Shown here piece after piece: positions 29,401-36,881 of a DNA stretch of 42,223 bases. The position numbers and the translations under genes are program-made. Within the stretch, counting starts at the first letter, position 1. Each line of letters begins with the position of its first letter. The notes under the pieces are model-generated. The model did no database searches. It was given only the letters and a program-made list of their open reading frames with translations, and had not been told where the DNA came from. Source of the stretch: a virus; IMG/VR virus record IMGVR_UViG_3300006919_000113, positions 1 through 42,223 of that record. One strand, 5' to 3'.

Positions 29401-30304
29401 TGCTCCAAGGGGCACTGACTATTTCCCAGTTGAAGCGGTATGCAGTTCCGTTATGAATAGGCTCTGATACGCCGAACGTTGTGTTTTCCTGCGGCGTATA
29501 TGCCATGCAAAAAGCATTGCCAAACTCAAGTGGCGGATCAAACGATGGAGCATTAAAAATTGCCCCGCCACCTGTAGCGCTAGACGCCCCGTCTTGCGTG
29601 CCTGCAATTTTGTTGGCGCTTGTCAGCTTGTTTTCTGCATTTGTGGACGACCAAAACAAGGCGTATTCGCTGCCGCCGAGGCTGTTTAGCGCGGCTGTAC
29701 CTATGCGAACACCGCCGATTTCGGGAGGTTGTACGCCAGCTTCACCAGCAACATAAATGCCTTCAAAACGCTGAAAAGCGCCATAAGCGGAAAGGCGACT
29801 CCACACCAAGGCAGGTGCAAGAATCAAGCCGCCAGTTAGCGCACCATCAGCTCCGGTGCCGCGTTTGCCGAATGGAATTGGAATCGGCTGGCCGTATTCC
29901 GCAAGGCTGCTGACGTTATCGAAACTGGTGGTTTGGTTGAAACGTGTGGGGCCGATTTGATCAGCGAGCTTTTTGCCTTTGATCTTGGCGGGCGTTTCAA
30001 GCGCTGGTGCCTTAGGTGCCAGCAAAATGCTGACGGCAGTTGATGCCACGCCCAGCACCAAGCTGACAATGGCTACTGTTAACGGGTCGTTTACGACATT
30101 AGGAATGTGCGCATATTCCGCCGGACGCACACGCGCCTGCAGTTGTGCGTGCCGGACAAATTGACGGTATTCCTGTTCAGTGCAGCCCAGCGCTTCGATT
30201 AGCGCGATTTCATACGGTAGGAGCGGCGGATTGTAAGGGCGTGCGCCGGTTTCCAGTCCACCGCCTTGAGCTGCTGGTTGATGTACAGAATCCCGGTCTG
30301 CCAT
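26447..30304 (-). CDS. Tail tip / host-specificity protein (lambda J-like, 1285 aa)
   Basis: A very large tail protein. Residues 1-110 include a hydrophobic segment (PLTVAIVSLVLGVASTAVSI), then FGKRGTGADGALTGGLILAP and other motifs of the N-terminal tip domains. The C-terminal 400 residues have RANQIFYDGVVEDSESFRSF, LYDNAALQLCNFTIKNGRFG and GSYIRVITSATTY, the hub/fibronectin-like order of central tail tip proteins. It seals the tube, initiates tail assembly with the tape measure and contacts the host. It overlaps the NlpC-like gene by 106 bp. Complete length. Confidence 0.85.
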   Translation of the reverse strand: MADRDSVHQPAAQGGGLETGARPYNPPLLPYEIALIEALGCTEQEYRQFVRHAQLQARVRPAEYAHIPNVVNDPLTVAIVSLVLGVASTAVSILLAPKAPALETPAKIKGKKLADQIGPTRFNQTTSFDNVSSLAEYGQPIPIPFGKRGTGADGALTGGLILAPALVWSRLSAYGAFQRFEGIYVAGEAGVQPPEIGGVRIGTAALNSLGGSEYALFWSSTNAENKLTSANKIAGTQDGASSATGGGAIFNAPSFDPPLEFGNAFCMAYTPQENTTFGVSEPIHNGTAYRFNWEIVSAPWSTTKGEDYKDTRYELIAKRRKIAGSKADVIHDNTPERGMPGVGRAYSRRMGIVAHSGTAGGAAQQNRQRVTISEGDTIVFRINGNNYRELEKRDLIDSDGFKAKGVEVNLDDLQSSADAWRTRASDLLQIGSKWIISSSVWVVEKRSDFTWRKNGNLDITLRCAAIVGVPEIGIAGTRTVEEPLGGYEGDTFNPNKHCGAAFYNLCRYNRATVRPVRRDCQVIEFGIRSQVWNRANGLCNFNAIPTPSKLKDFDRRDITLNTPVMNKYFKRTSCFSVWVRPVQAYGEPLQQWARIPRLFCVTGTGPINQYNWLRIRAKEEGYYEYRFIPRTGSDVAINSIETNYATRLNAQTGSVIGADYATPYGEFRVTVSGENVLIQDLLVNGELTTRAAEFVDAPAGVIPVQTNIPSAVSLTQTATNGSSQSLREQAWLQTLLGYAWDYKNQWREVEFTHYKPNGDREITLKVRARSLGDVEGAKYRSAAQTVTNASNSKYGWRDYTFAVVSATGAWNNNDGFTVTRNTSNAFATQEGYSQVHFQFRVSALQASTSAADTSDQTSKEERIFEQASQVSDCSHYLELEKSNEGGPEHEIVYVNEFVDNETEPSYYAMSTVGFVVKSSGQLGSVNQIRMWTPTGINVQRLIEGDTKPSNLFADLVYYLLTSKSQGVGNVVPAELIDTDSLLIAAKFQRANQIFYDGVVEDSESFRSFLYDNAALQLCNFTIKNGRFGMMPALPYDSSYRISTQPVAVEQIFTAGNIIADSLQVQYIDAAQRSNFRALVSWRVTVENDLPTQASALVDWADIAEGSRATTQQAFDLTDFCTNRAQALRTARFLLSVRRRVTHTVSFKTVPDALGIQPGSYIRVITSATTYSATNNGAITDAGTLVSISTIADGTYNAMVYNPADSSVLEREITISGNAVNDSSLYGTLFTLLSETISKGVYQVEQLTLDEDGLVNVSAVEVPVDATGASIVANDVLTESNFRVLE

Positions 30305-30543
30305 GTAACCCCAAATGCCAACGGTGCTGCCGTCAGCAGCGCAATGTCTCCATCGTAGGAGGGCGCGTCAATCCGAGAGCAGTATTGTTCAAGCTCGCGC
30401 AATACTTGGCGTGGCGTCATTGCGTACCAGCTGGTTTGCACTGCCGGCGGACTCATGCCCATCAGCTGCAATGCGTCGATCACAAGGTGGATGCAGTCGG
30501 CATCGCCGTAGCTGTAACGTCGTCCAATCAGGTGCTCACACAC
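30199..30543 (-). CDS. NlpC/P60-like tail peptidase (114 aa)
   Basis: Start chosen at GTG 30541-30543 (MCEHLIGRRYSYGDADCIHL), which overlaps the previous stop; the longer frame lies inside the upstream gene. The motif RYSYGDADCIHLVIDAL gives the nucleophile Cys of NlpC/P60 hydrolases. DGDIALL is the usual second strand. Where a catalytic His is expected (typically ILH) the sequence reads GILYIN, so the active site may be altered. Position between tape measure and J equals lambda gpK. It would locally open peptidoglycan or serve structurally in the tip. Confidence 0.75.
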   Translation of the reverse strand: MCEHLIGRRYSYGDADCIHLVIDALQLMGMSPPAVQTSWYAMTPRQVLRELEQYCSRIDAPSYDGDIALLTAAPLAFGVTWQTGILYINQQLKAVDWKPAHALTIRRSYRMKSR

Positions 30544-30988
30544 TGATCTGTGCCGTAAACGGGATGTTGCCGACTTGCCAACGGTGCAACCGGCGGCCTG
30601 GGATGTTCGCCTGCACTGCATCCAATACAGAGTTCAAGCTCATTTGAATTGCAGTTTCATCCCATCCACCGCTAGAGCAGCTACCCCAGTAGGTATAAAG
30701 GGTGCTCTGAACAGCCCCAGATGAAGGCTCCCAGAGCACCGTAGTAACCTTGGCAACCCACAGGTTATCGAGCGCTTCCGTAATCCAACTGCGCGTCATG
30801 TCAGTGTTGGCAAATTGCAACGTTGCATCCAGATTGTCACCCTGCAGCGTTGCGACAGCGCCACCAAAACCAAACGGCAAAAACAGGTAACCGTTAACGT
30901 TTTGTCCGATGGCGTAGTTCTGGAAGCGATACTGCGCCGCTTGACCGCTGGGGCCAATGTCGAGCAGGTGACCGTAGGCGTATTCCAT
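30536..30988 (-). CDS. Minor tail protein (150 aa)
   Basis: MEYAYGHLLDIGPSGQAAQY, RFQNYAIGQNVNGYLFLPFG, LQFANTDMTRSWITEALDNL, then CSSGGWDETAIQMSLNSVLD and RRLHRWQVGNIPFTAQISV. Matches the layout of siphophage minor tail proteins between tape measure and NlpC gene (lambda gpL/M position; the final LP..G.IP.TA.I.. is usual). Role in tip initiator complex inferred. Confidence 0.7.
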   Translation of the reverse strand: MEYAYGHLLDIGPSGQAAQYRFQNYAIGQNVNGYLFLPFGFGGAVATLQGDNLDATLQFANTDMTRSWITEALDNLWVAKVTTVLWEPSSGAVQSTLYTYWGSCSSGGWDETAIQMSLNSVLDAVQANIPGRRLHRWQVGNIPFTAQISV

Positions 30989-33195
30989 TAGATGCCAACT
31001 CCTCTACGTGTGGCGGCGCTGTTTTTGAGGCTGCGCATGGCGCGGCGCTCGCCTTGTACGGCGCCTTGTTGGGCTGCTTGTGCCATGCCGCGCTGGAACT
31101 GATCAGCGGTGACGTAATCCACGTTGTTGATGCGCTCCACGCTGTAACGCACGTCGATTGGTTCCATTGTGGCGACACCACCGCCTGCGGTAGCGGATTC
31201 GCCGCCATTGCCGGGGATGACGTTTTTCCCGCGTGCGCCAGCTGAGTAGCGACCCATTGCGGTGCGCATTTTGCTGGCGGGGATAACGTACTCGGGTTCT
31301 CCGCCTTCGCCGATTAAAGCGTTGGTGGGTCCGGTAACAAATCCACCTTCGGCATAACCGCCAACTTTGAGACCGGGCACAGCTGAAGGTGACTTCAGTG
31401 CGCCAGTTCCAGTCAGGTTTTTATTTGCAGTGCCAAATGTACCACCGCCACTTAAGGCATTAAGGATAGTTTGCAGAATGATTAGCGTCATCTGCTTGGC
31501 AATAATTTCAACTGCCATGCTGATAAAAGCATCGCCAATCTTTTTGAACGCATCGGCAAGTGCCTGCTGTGTTGATTTGGCGCCAGTGATTACCTCGCCA
31601 AATGCCGTACTGAAAGCGTCGCCTATAGCAGTCGCTCCATTGACGATTGTATCAATTTGTAGCTTGACTGGGTTTAGCTCTTCTTTGAGCTTGGTAATTG
31701 CGTCAGTCAAACCAGATGCAACTGTGCCTTCACCTGCCACGCCAAACTCAGTTTCACTTAGTGCTTTTTTGAATAGCTTTTCTGCTTCCTCTGCCTGCTT
31801 TTTCAGCGCCTCGGTTTGAAGATCAATGATTTCTAGCCTGCGAATTTCATCATTAAGTTGATCAAGATTGATGCGCTGTTCTGCGTTTTTTAGCTCTGCA
31901 ATTTGCCTAGCGCGATCTTCGTAGTCAAACTGAATCTGCAGGCGTTTCTGCTCAATCTCATTTGCTTCGTCTAATAGCAATACTTGCCGTGAAAACTCAG
32001 TGCCAAGACGGTTGCCCAACTCAAGTGAACGCTGAATTTCTTGCGCAAGCTTTTCGGCTTCACGCGCTGCTTTGTCAACGCCTTTGCTCTTCCCTTTGCC
32101 AGTTGCTTCCATCAAGCCAGGCAGTGTCGCAGCAGCAGTTGGCGGTGCAGCAGTCGGTGGCGTGATGATACCTTGCTGATAACCGTATGTCCGCATCAAA
32201 TCGCGAAAGCGTTCTTCGCGGAGTCTTTGAAACTCCTCAGAACGAATCATTGCGCCACTGCGCCCAAACTGTCCCGCATTTCTTCCACCGCGTAGTTTGG
32301 CAATTTGCAGCGCTTCTTCGCCGGCTTGCTTAAACAGCCGATCACGCATTGCCGGTGCAAGATTTGCACCTAACTGTCGCTGCAATAGAATCGTTTCAAA
32401 AACATTGTTAACTTGATTGGCAATATCAATCGCAAGCCCAAGGATGCTTTGCATCGCTGGTGCAAGGATCGTACCCAAACGTTGCGCTAGGTTTTGTACT
32501 GCGTCTTGCAATGTGCTCAACCGACCGGCAAGTGTATCGCTTTGTGCAACGGCACCGTTGGCATATTTGCCCCCAGCATCAGTTAACTTTTGAATGGCAT
32601 ATTCAACCGCTTCTGCACTAATCCGGCCTTTGCTTAGTGCATCTTGGAACTCTTCGCCACTTAGCTTGTATTCCTCGCGCAGCACTTGCTGCAATGCAAC
32701 ACCGCGTTCTTGGAACTGCAGCAGTTCTTCACCTTGCAGCCTGCCTTTGGCTTGCACTTGGCCGTAGGCAGTCACCAAGCCTTGTAGCTCAGCACCAGTA
32801 GCGCCGCTTACGTCAGCAAGTCTGCGCGTAGTCTCAACAACCTTGTTCGTCTGTACGCCAAAAGCCTGCAGCCGTTTAGCCGAATCAATCAGCTCCGTGC
32901 TAGTAAATGGTGTTACAGCACCAATATCTTTTAGCTCTTTGATAATCTGCGCAGCTTTTGTTGCACTGCCAGTCAACACCTCAAGGCTACGTGTTTGCTT
33001 TTCAAGCTCAGCAGTCTGCACAAAAACAAATTTGGCAGCCTGAATAGCACTAAATGCTGCTGCTAACTTGCCAACCGCAGCGCCAAGCCCGTTAACTGCG
33101 CGTTCGGTTGCCTGCGACTGCGATTGCACTTGCCGCAGCTTTTGTGTCGCGCCACGACTGTCAACATTGATGGCAACGTTGGCGACAACCGACAC
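30988..33195 (-). CDS. Tape measure protein (735 aa)
   Basis: Starts at GTG 33195 (MSVVANVAINVDSRGATQKL). Contains the tape-measure N-terminal domain (LEVLTGSATKAAQIIKELKD, FTSTELIDSAKRLQAFGV, ADVSGATGAELQGLVTAYGQ), a long coiled coil (about 370-470: QEIQRSLELGNRLGTEFSRQ etc.) and a hydrophobic C-terminal half with MTLIILQTILNAL. Ruler for tail length: at roughly 1.5 angstrom per residue this implies a tail near 110 nm. Follows the frameshifted chaperone genes, which is the conserved order. Confidence 0.9.
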   Translation of the reverse strand: MSVVANVAINVDSRGATQKLRQVQSQSQATERAVNGLGAAVGKLAAAFSAIQAAKFVFVQTAELEKQTRSLEVLTGSATKAAQIIKELKDIGAVTPFTSTELIDSAKRLQAFGVQTNKVVETTRRLADVSGATGAELQGLVTAYGQVQAKGRLQGEELLQFQERGVALQQVLREEYKLSGEEFQDALSKGRISAEAVEYAIQKLTDAGGKYANGAVAQSDTLAGRLSTLQDAVQNLAQRLGTILAPAMQSILGLAIDIANQVNNVFETILLQRQLGANLAPAMRDRLFKQAGEEALQIAKLRGGRNAGQFGRSGAMIRSEEFQRLREERFRDLMRTYGYQQGIITPPTAAPPTAAATLPGLMEATGKGKSKGVDKAAREAEKLAQEIQRSLELGNRLGTEFSRQVLLLDEANEIEQKRLQIQFDYEDRARQIAELKNAEQRINLDQLNDEIRRLEIIDLQTEALKKQAEEAEKLFKKALSETEFGVAGEGTVASGLTDAITKLKEELNPVKLQIDTIVNGATAIGDAFSTAFGEVITGAKSTQQALADAFKKIGDAFISMAVEIIAKQMTLIILQTILNALSGGGTFGTANKNLTGTGALKSPSAVPGLKVGGYAEGGFVTGPTNALIGEGGEPEYVIPASKMRTAMGRYSAGARGKNVIPGNGGESATAGGGVATMEPIDVRYSVERINNVDYVTADQFQRGMAQAAQQGAVQGERRAMRSLKNSAATRRGVGI

Positions 33196-33198
33196 GAC

Positions 33199-33387
33199 TT
33201 ACCTACGGCGTTGCTTCAGTCTACGATCTTGCTCCTCGTTCTGCAGATCAAAGTAACTGGACCAGATCAATAGCTCTTCTAGTGTTACTTCACGGTTGAG
33301 CCGGGCTAGTGTGTAGCCCAGCTCTTTCGCAACGCCAAGCTGTAACAGCAAGAGGTTGTCTTTACTTAGTTCCCTTTTCAGGGCTTT
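33199..33387 (-). CDS. Tail chaperone frameshift extension (GT-like second part)
   Basis: An open frame of 62 codons with coding character (KRELSKDNLLLLQLGVAKEL, GYTLARLNREVTLEELLIW) but no ATG or GTG near its beginning; only a weak TTG inside. It lies in the +1 (equivalently -2) frame relative to the 118-aa chaperone and overlaps its 3' end. It is therefore likely translated by programmed frameshifting at about 33362-33380, giving a 175-aa fusion as in lambda G-GT. A canonical -1 heptamer AAAGGGA (33371-33377) is present, but a -1 shift would hit TAA after one codon. Confidence 0.7.
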   Translation of the reverse strand, partial: KALKRELSKDNLLLLQLGVAKELGYTLARLNREVTLEELLIWSSYFDLQNEEQDRRLKQRRR

Positions 33388-33718
33388 TCATATCGGTTTC
33401 AGCTTCCTCAGGGTTGGTAATGATTGCCAGCATCATGCCTTGCAAATCGCTGTCAAGCACTTCGTTTTTCAGTTCAGCAATTTCACCAGCTTGAAACAAG
33501 CGCTGACCAGCATCGTCTACAGCTTTAGTCACCAGTAAGTTCAAAGCAAAACCATTGGGATCGTCACCGCCAGGCATTTTTTGCGCCCGCTCACGTTCTG
33601 CCATCGTCAACGCCGTAGCGTAAAACTCAAACGTGTCGCCATTGCCAAGAGTGACGACACGCTTGATTGGCTCAAGATTGGCAGCCTTCTTAAGACGTGC
33701 CAGTGCGGATGATGCCAT
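33362..33718 (-). CDS. Tail assembly chaperone (lambda G-like, 118 aa)
   Basis: MASSALARLKKAANLEPIKR, VVTLGNGDTFEFYATALTMA, ERERAQK..., helical acidic C-terminus ending MKSPEKGTK. Located between the major tail protein and tape measure, the invariant place of the G/GT chaperones that hold the tape measure during tube polymerisation. The terminal codons GAA AAG GGA ACT AAG TAA form the likely shift window. Assignment by size, position and the overlapping second frame. Confidence 0.75.
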   Translation of the reverse strand: MASSALARLKKAANLEPIKRVVTLGNGDTFEFYATALTMAERERAQKMPGGDDPNGFALNLLVTKAVDDAGQRLFQAGEIAELKNEVLDSDLQGMMLAIITNPEEAETDMKSPEKGTK

Positions 33719-33734
33719 GAAATAAATGTAGGTG

Positions 33735-33756
33735 GCCCCAGCATACGCTGGAGCCG
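33735..33756 (-). terminator. Hairpin after the major tail protein gene (attenuator?)
   Basis: On the - strand, GGCTCCAGC/GCTGGGGCC pairs (one T-G) with a GTAT loop, followed by ACCTACATTTATTTC rather than a solid T-run. It falls between the strongly needed major tail protein and the chaperone gene, so a partial terminator or mRNA-stability element is likely. Confidence 0.45.
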
Positions 33757-33764
33757 TTCAACTA

Positions 33765-34523
33765 TCAAGCGGAAGTGCTGAAGTCGAAGGTTGGTACACC
33801 AGCCGGGCGGAAGGTGATTTCCACCTGCTGAGCATCATCAGGGTTGATGTTCAGGCTAGCGGTCAACAGCACAGCATCCATAGCAATGGAGCGGCTCAAT
33901 GCTTCAGAGCTTTGCTTGTCGGTATAGAGCTTGAAGGCACAACCAACTTGCTGGCGCTGCAGCACGTCTTCCACCATGCGGTTAGACAGTGCGCTGTCTT
34001 CGTTGGTGACGTACACAGTTGCAGAACCGGAGCCATCAGCGAAACCAGGGATGTAAGCACGAAAAGGTGCATACTGCCCAGCGGTTTGACCGATGGTTGT
34101 AACATCAATTTCTGAACGTGAAATTTCAAAGCTCCAGCTTTGTACCTGGCCGACAGCGGCATAATCCGCGTAAGCAACCTGAAACTCGTTGGGAGCTGCA
34201 GCAGTACCATCATCGGTGATAGTAATGGCTGCGCCACCAGCAGTAGCAGAAACCTGCAATGCACCAGAGGACGCGGTGTAGCTGATGACGTAATAGGTGG
34301 TTGCAGCAGCAATGCCTGCAGGCAGCGTGCCAGTACCGGCGCCACCAGTTTGGCTATTGACGACACTGAACACCACAGGATCGCCAACCTTGAAATTCAG
34401 GTAAGGCTCAACGGTGATGGTATCAGTGCCAACGTTGACACCGGCTTCGGCAAAGGTTCCGGTGGTGCCAGCGGGCTTGTAGTAAAGGGCGCCGGACGTA
34501 CCGGACAAAACAGTAACAGCCAT
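33765..34523 (-). CDS. Major tail protein (252 aa)
   Basis: Tube-protein core: VGQVQSWSFEISRSEIDVTT, GQYAPFRAYIPGFADGSGSA, TVYVTNEDSALSNRM, KLYTDKQSSEALSRSIAMDA, and PDDAQQVEITFRPAG. Residues about 40-115 are an inserted small beta domain (ATTYYVISYTASSGALQVSA, TAGGAAITITDDG) like that in the protein at 20507-21091; such insertions decorate tail surfaces. It polymerises as hexameric rings around the tape measure. Followed by a hairpin and chaperone genes. Confidence 0.85.
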   Translation of the reverse strand: MAVTVLSGTSGALYYKPAGTTGTFAEAGVNVGTDTITVEPYLNFKVGDPVVFSVVNSQTGGAGTGTLPAGIAAATTYYVISYTASSGALQVSATAGGAAITITDDGTAAAPNEFQVAYADYAAVGQVQSWSFEISRSEIDVTTIGQTAGQYAPFRAYIPGFADGSGSATVYVTNEDSALSNRMVEDVLQRQQVGCAFKLYTDKQSSEALSRSIAMDAVLLTASLNINPDDAQQVEITFRPAGVPTFDFSTSA

Positions 34524-34546
34524 GTTGTGAACGGTAGTGGCTACGC

Positions 34547-34966
34547 CTAGTCTAAATAGGCTTCAAAGGTAAAGGTTAGCTGAGTTTGAAAATAAGGCTC
34601 AGGTGCTGCGGGCGTTATTTGCGCTGGCCCTGAGGCTGCATCAAAGATGATGCTGGCAACAGTGACGCGATCAAATAGGTCTTTAATCCGTTCTGCAATG
34701 GTGAAGTTTGAAGCAGTACCTTGACCCTGCGGCGTAAATACGTTGACAACTAGCGTACCAGTTTGGCGGTTAAAGCCAACAGTAGGACTAGTCAAGGTAG
34801 CGTAATTGTTGTCGCCAAAGCGGATAAACACCTGCACCCATGGTGTGTTGTTAGGCGGTGTGAACGGTACGTTTTGGTAACTGACAGGATAAACAGGAGC
34901 TAGCGCCATTTCTGTTGCGATGCGTCCTTCAATAGCAGCGCGAACATCGTTAAAAGTGCTGCTCAT
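34547..34966 (-). CDS. Tail terminator protein (139 aa)
   Basis: MSSTFNDVRAAIEGRIATEM, ALAPVYPVSYQNVPFTPPNN, TPWVQVFIRFGD..., VNVFTPQGQGTASNFTIAER, IKDLFDRVTV. This is the DUF4128/tail-terminator pattern: N-terminal helix, 'YQNVPFTPP...WV' and 'ER..LFDR'. It caps the tail tube at its head-proximal end. Located just upstream of the major tail gene, as expected, and overlapping the preceding gene by 4 bp. Confidence 0.8.
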   Translation of the reverse strand: MSSTFNDVRAAIEGRIATEMALAPVYPVSYQNVPFTPPNNTPWVQVFIRFGDNNYATLTSPTVGFNRQTGTLVVNVFTPQGQGTASNFTIAERIKDLFDRVTVASIIFDAASGPAQITPAAPEPYFQTQLTFTFEAYLD

Positions 34967-35445
34967 GATGTCCTCCCAATACGGTCAGCGTTGACGCGCA
35001 CGAAGCCTTGAATGTCTTTGGCGATGCCTTGCACCCAGCCAGGACCATCAGTTTGAATACTGCTGCCGCCACCGGATGATGCCCATGTAGTTACGGTGCG
35101 CCTTGGGTTGTAGCGCGTAACTTGCTTACTGCCAGATCCAGCGGCACCAGAGGCAAGTGCTTCGGCATACGGCAAATTATTATGCACGCTGTAGATGTTG
35201 CCGATGCGCTCTTTGCTGTAGCCGATGCGCTCAATCGGTAACTGCTGCGGATAGCTACCTTTCGGCTTGCGACCACCAGTTGCTGAGTTTTCGCCTACTT
35301 GCCAGCTAGCGCGAAAGCGACCAAGGTCAACCGGACTCAACTGTTTAACTCTATTGTCTGTTTCCAACACCGCCACACGCAGCAGCTTTTCAAACTGCTG
35401 TTCAGCGTAGTTGCCAATATCACCGACCTTGATAGTGCGTGCCAT
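34963..35445 (-). CDS. HK97 gp10-like tail completion protein (160 aa)
   Basis: VGDIGNYAEQQFEKLLRVAV, RVKQLSPVDLGRFRASWQVG, IYSVHNNLPYAEALASGAAG. The SPVDLGRFRASW and NNLPYAEALASG segments match the gp10/DUF-type head-tail joining proteins of siphophages. One-base overlap with the next gene. Acts at the head-tail interface. Confidence 0.8.
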   Translation of the reverse strand: MARTIKVGDIGNYAEQQFEKLLRVAVLETDNRVKQLSPVDLGRFRASWQVGENSATGGRKPKGSYPQQLPIERIGYSKERIGNIYSVHNNLPYAEALASGAAGSGSKQVTRYNPRRTVTTWASSGGGSSIQTDGPGWVQGIAKDIQGFVRVNADRIGRTS

Positions 35446-35801
35446 TATGCCCTCAAGATCAGCTCGTGGGTGATTGCTGTATTGTCTTGCTCAATCGTAG
35501 TCACGCGGATGATTTGATACGTCGTGCCGCTAATCAGCACTTCGTCTGCGGTTGTAGGCACTGCGCTTGTGTCAGCAGCAGCAATTAACAAACGCTTGTC
35601 ACTCGCTTGAATCAGATCATTAACCTCGCGCAGGTTCACATCCTCCAGCACACCACGCACCACGGTGTCAGCAGTGGTTTCGCTAACGGTGCCAGTAGTT
35701 GGGTTGTAAGCACCGGCTGTAACAGTGCGAATGGTTGCTACACCGCCAAACTTTGCCATCAATTTAGAGGCAGTCTTCCGTAGCGAAGTAGCAAGTGCCA
35801 T
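35445..35801 (-). CDS. Head-tail joining (head closure) protein (118 aa)
   Basis: MALATSLRKTASKLMAKFGG, VATIRTVTAGAYNPTTGTVS, ETTADTVVRGVLEDVN..., VLISGTTYQIIRVTTI. The 'YNPTTGTVS.T..D..V.G...' segment and C-terminal 'Y.I..V..I' are typical of SPP1 gp16 / lambda FII-type closure proteins. Order connector - closure - gp10 - terminator - tube is complete in this operon. Confidence 0.75.
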   Translation of the reverse strand: MALATSLRKTASKLMAKFGGVATIRTVTAGAYNPTTGTVSETTADTVVRGVLEDVNLREVNDLIQASDKRLLIAAADTSAVPTTADEVLISGTTYQIIRVTTIEQDNTAITHELILRA

Positions 35802-36055
35802 TAGATTTTATACGCGATACAAGCGCCGTTCTGTAGTTTGATGCTGGTAAAGTAACCAGTCATGTGAGCGCCTTGGTCAACTGAAGCGCCAGAGAAGTTG
35901 TTATCAGTGATGTTGGTTGAAATGATCGCATCAATCGTGCTGTTCTCGTAAAAGTCGATGTGCATGAACTTACCCGTATGGGCAGCCGTGTCATTGATGA
36001 CTTCAGCGCCAATGCTGTAGTTAACGTCAGATGCGCCGCCGTGTGATTTTGCCAT
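35801..36055 (-). CDS. Virion-region small beta protein, paralogue 2 (84 aa)
   Basis: MAKSHGGASDVNYSIGAEVI, NDTAAHTGKFMHIDFYENST, IDAIISTNITDNNFSGASVD, ending SIKLQNGACIAYKI. Same length and layout as the neighbouring 84-aa protein (YSIG..., TG+aromatic, xDAIxxxN, C-terminal G..IAY+I). Likely a small all-beta virion protein. One-base overlap with the next gene. Function unknown; capsid or connector decoration is a guess. Confidence 0.65.
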   Translation of the reverse strand: MAKSHGGASDVNYSIGAEVINDTAAHTGKFMHIDFYENSTIDAIISTNITDNNFSGASVDQGAHMTGYFTSIKLQNGACIAYKI

Positions 36056-36057
36056 GA

Positions 36058-36312
36058 TCAGATCCGGTAAGCGATAACAGAACCGCCAGTAGCAAGAGTA
36101 AAGGCGGTAAACACACCCTGCAGCTCAAAACCTGCGGGGAAACCTTCTCCGACAAGACTATTGCCGGTGTAGTTCTGTGCGGTGATTGCATCAAATGCGG
36201 TATTGTTTTTGACGATCACCAACCGATTCCAACGCCCAGTTTGCGCGTCGGTGGTATTCACGAAATCCCCGCCGATGCTATAGGCAGGATCAATGCCGTT
36301 ATGTCTGGCCAT
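36058..36312 (-). CDS. Virion-region small beta protein, paralogue 1 (84 aa)
   Basis: MARHNGIDPAYSIGGDFVNT, TDAQTGRWNRLVIVKNNTAF, DAITAQNYTGNSLVGEGFPA, ending ATGGSVIAYRI. Tandem paralogue of the following gene, with a 2-bp gap between them. Both are flanked by the connector and closure genes, so they are probably structural. Conserved DAITAQN-type motif is shared. Confidence 0.65.
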   Translation of the reverse strand: MARHNGIDPAYSIGGDFVNTTDAQTGRWNRLVIVKNNTAFDAITAQNYTGNSLVGEGFPAGFELQGVFTAFTLATGGSVIAYRI

Positions 36313-36314
36313 GA

Positions 36315-36881
36315 TCAGCTCCGGCGGATTGCAAAGTTACCTGGTCCACTAATTCTAAGCCCGGTCAAATACCGCTCATAGATGGGTGGCACGCGATCAG
36401 CACCTGTAGCACTGGCGCTAGCACCTGCGTTTTCAATCCGCAGGCTACCGATAGCAACCGACTTGTAATCCTCGATGCCGCTCAGACCCATGCCATCCTT
36501 GTTGTTGTTCAGGTAAACAGCAAGGACACACTGAGCAAACTCAATACGATCAGGGATCTCGGAGTCGGTGTAATAATCTGTTGTAATGCGGAAGGGGAAA
36601 CCTACGGCGTAGGTATTGATGTAGGTATCAGGCTTTCGCACACCAGTACGCGGCCACTGCAATGCTTGCGTATCAGTGGCACGAGCACCTAAAAAGCGTT
36701 CACGGTCAATACGCTGCGTGGCAGAAAACAGCGCACGGTTCTTTTGATCCGTCGTAGCAGATGCCCAAGCTACAACGTCATCATCTTGCACGAAGCCTTC
36801 AATGATCAGCTCCGCTGCTGCCAGCGTTAGGTAGCTGTTGGCGTTTGCGCCCCCTACCGTTGCGTCGATTGTGATTGCCAT
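36315..36881 (-). CDS. Head-tail connector / adaptor protein (188 aa)
   Basis: MAITIDATVGGANANSYLTL, AAAELIIEGFVQDDDVVAWA, RIDRERFLGARATDTQALQW, PRTGV, YYTDSEIPDRIEFAQCVLAV. The 'ANSYLTLAEAE..+ ... ATQ.ID...F.G.R....Q.L.WPR.G' pattern matches the adaptor family annotated as DnaT-like, a connector in many siphophages. It bridges portal and closure proteins. Its start overlaps the preceding small gene by 83 bp. Confidence 0.75.
   Translation of the reverse strand: MAITIDATVGGANANSYLTLAAAELIIEGFVQDDDVVAWASATTDQKNRALFSATQRIDRERFLGARATDTQALQWPRTGVRKPDTYINTYAVGFPFRITTDYYTDSEIPDRIEFAQCVLAVYLNNNKDGMGLSGIEDYKSVAIGSLRIENAGASASATGADRVPPIYERYLTGLRISGPGNFAIRRS

Noticed and set aside
33371-33377. AAAGGGA as a standard -1 slippery site
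   Set aside because: The -1 frame reaches TAA one codon later and does not join the downstream chaperone frame.
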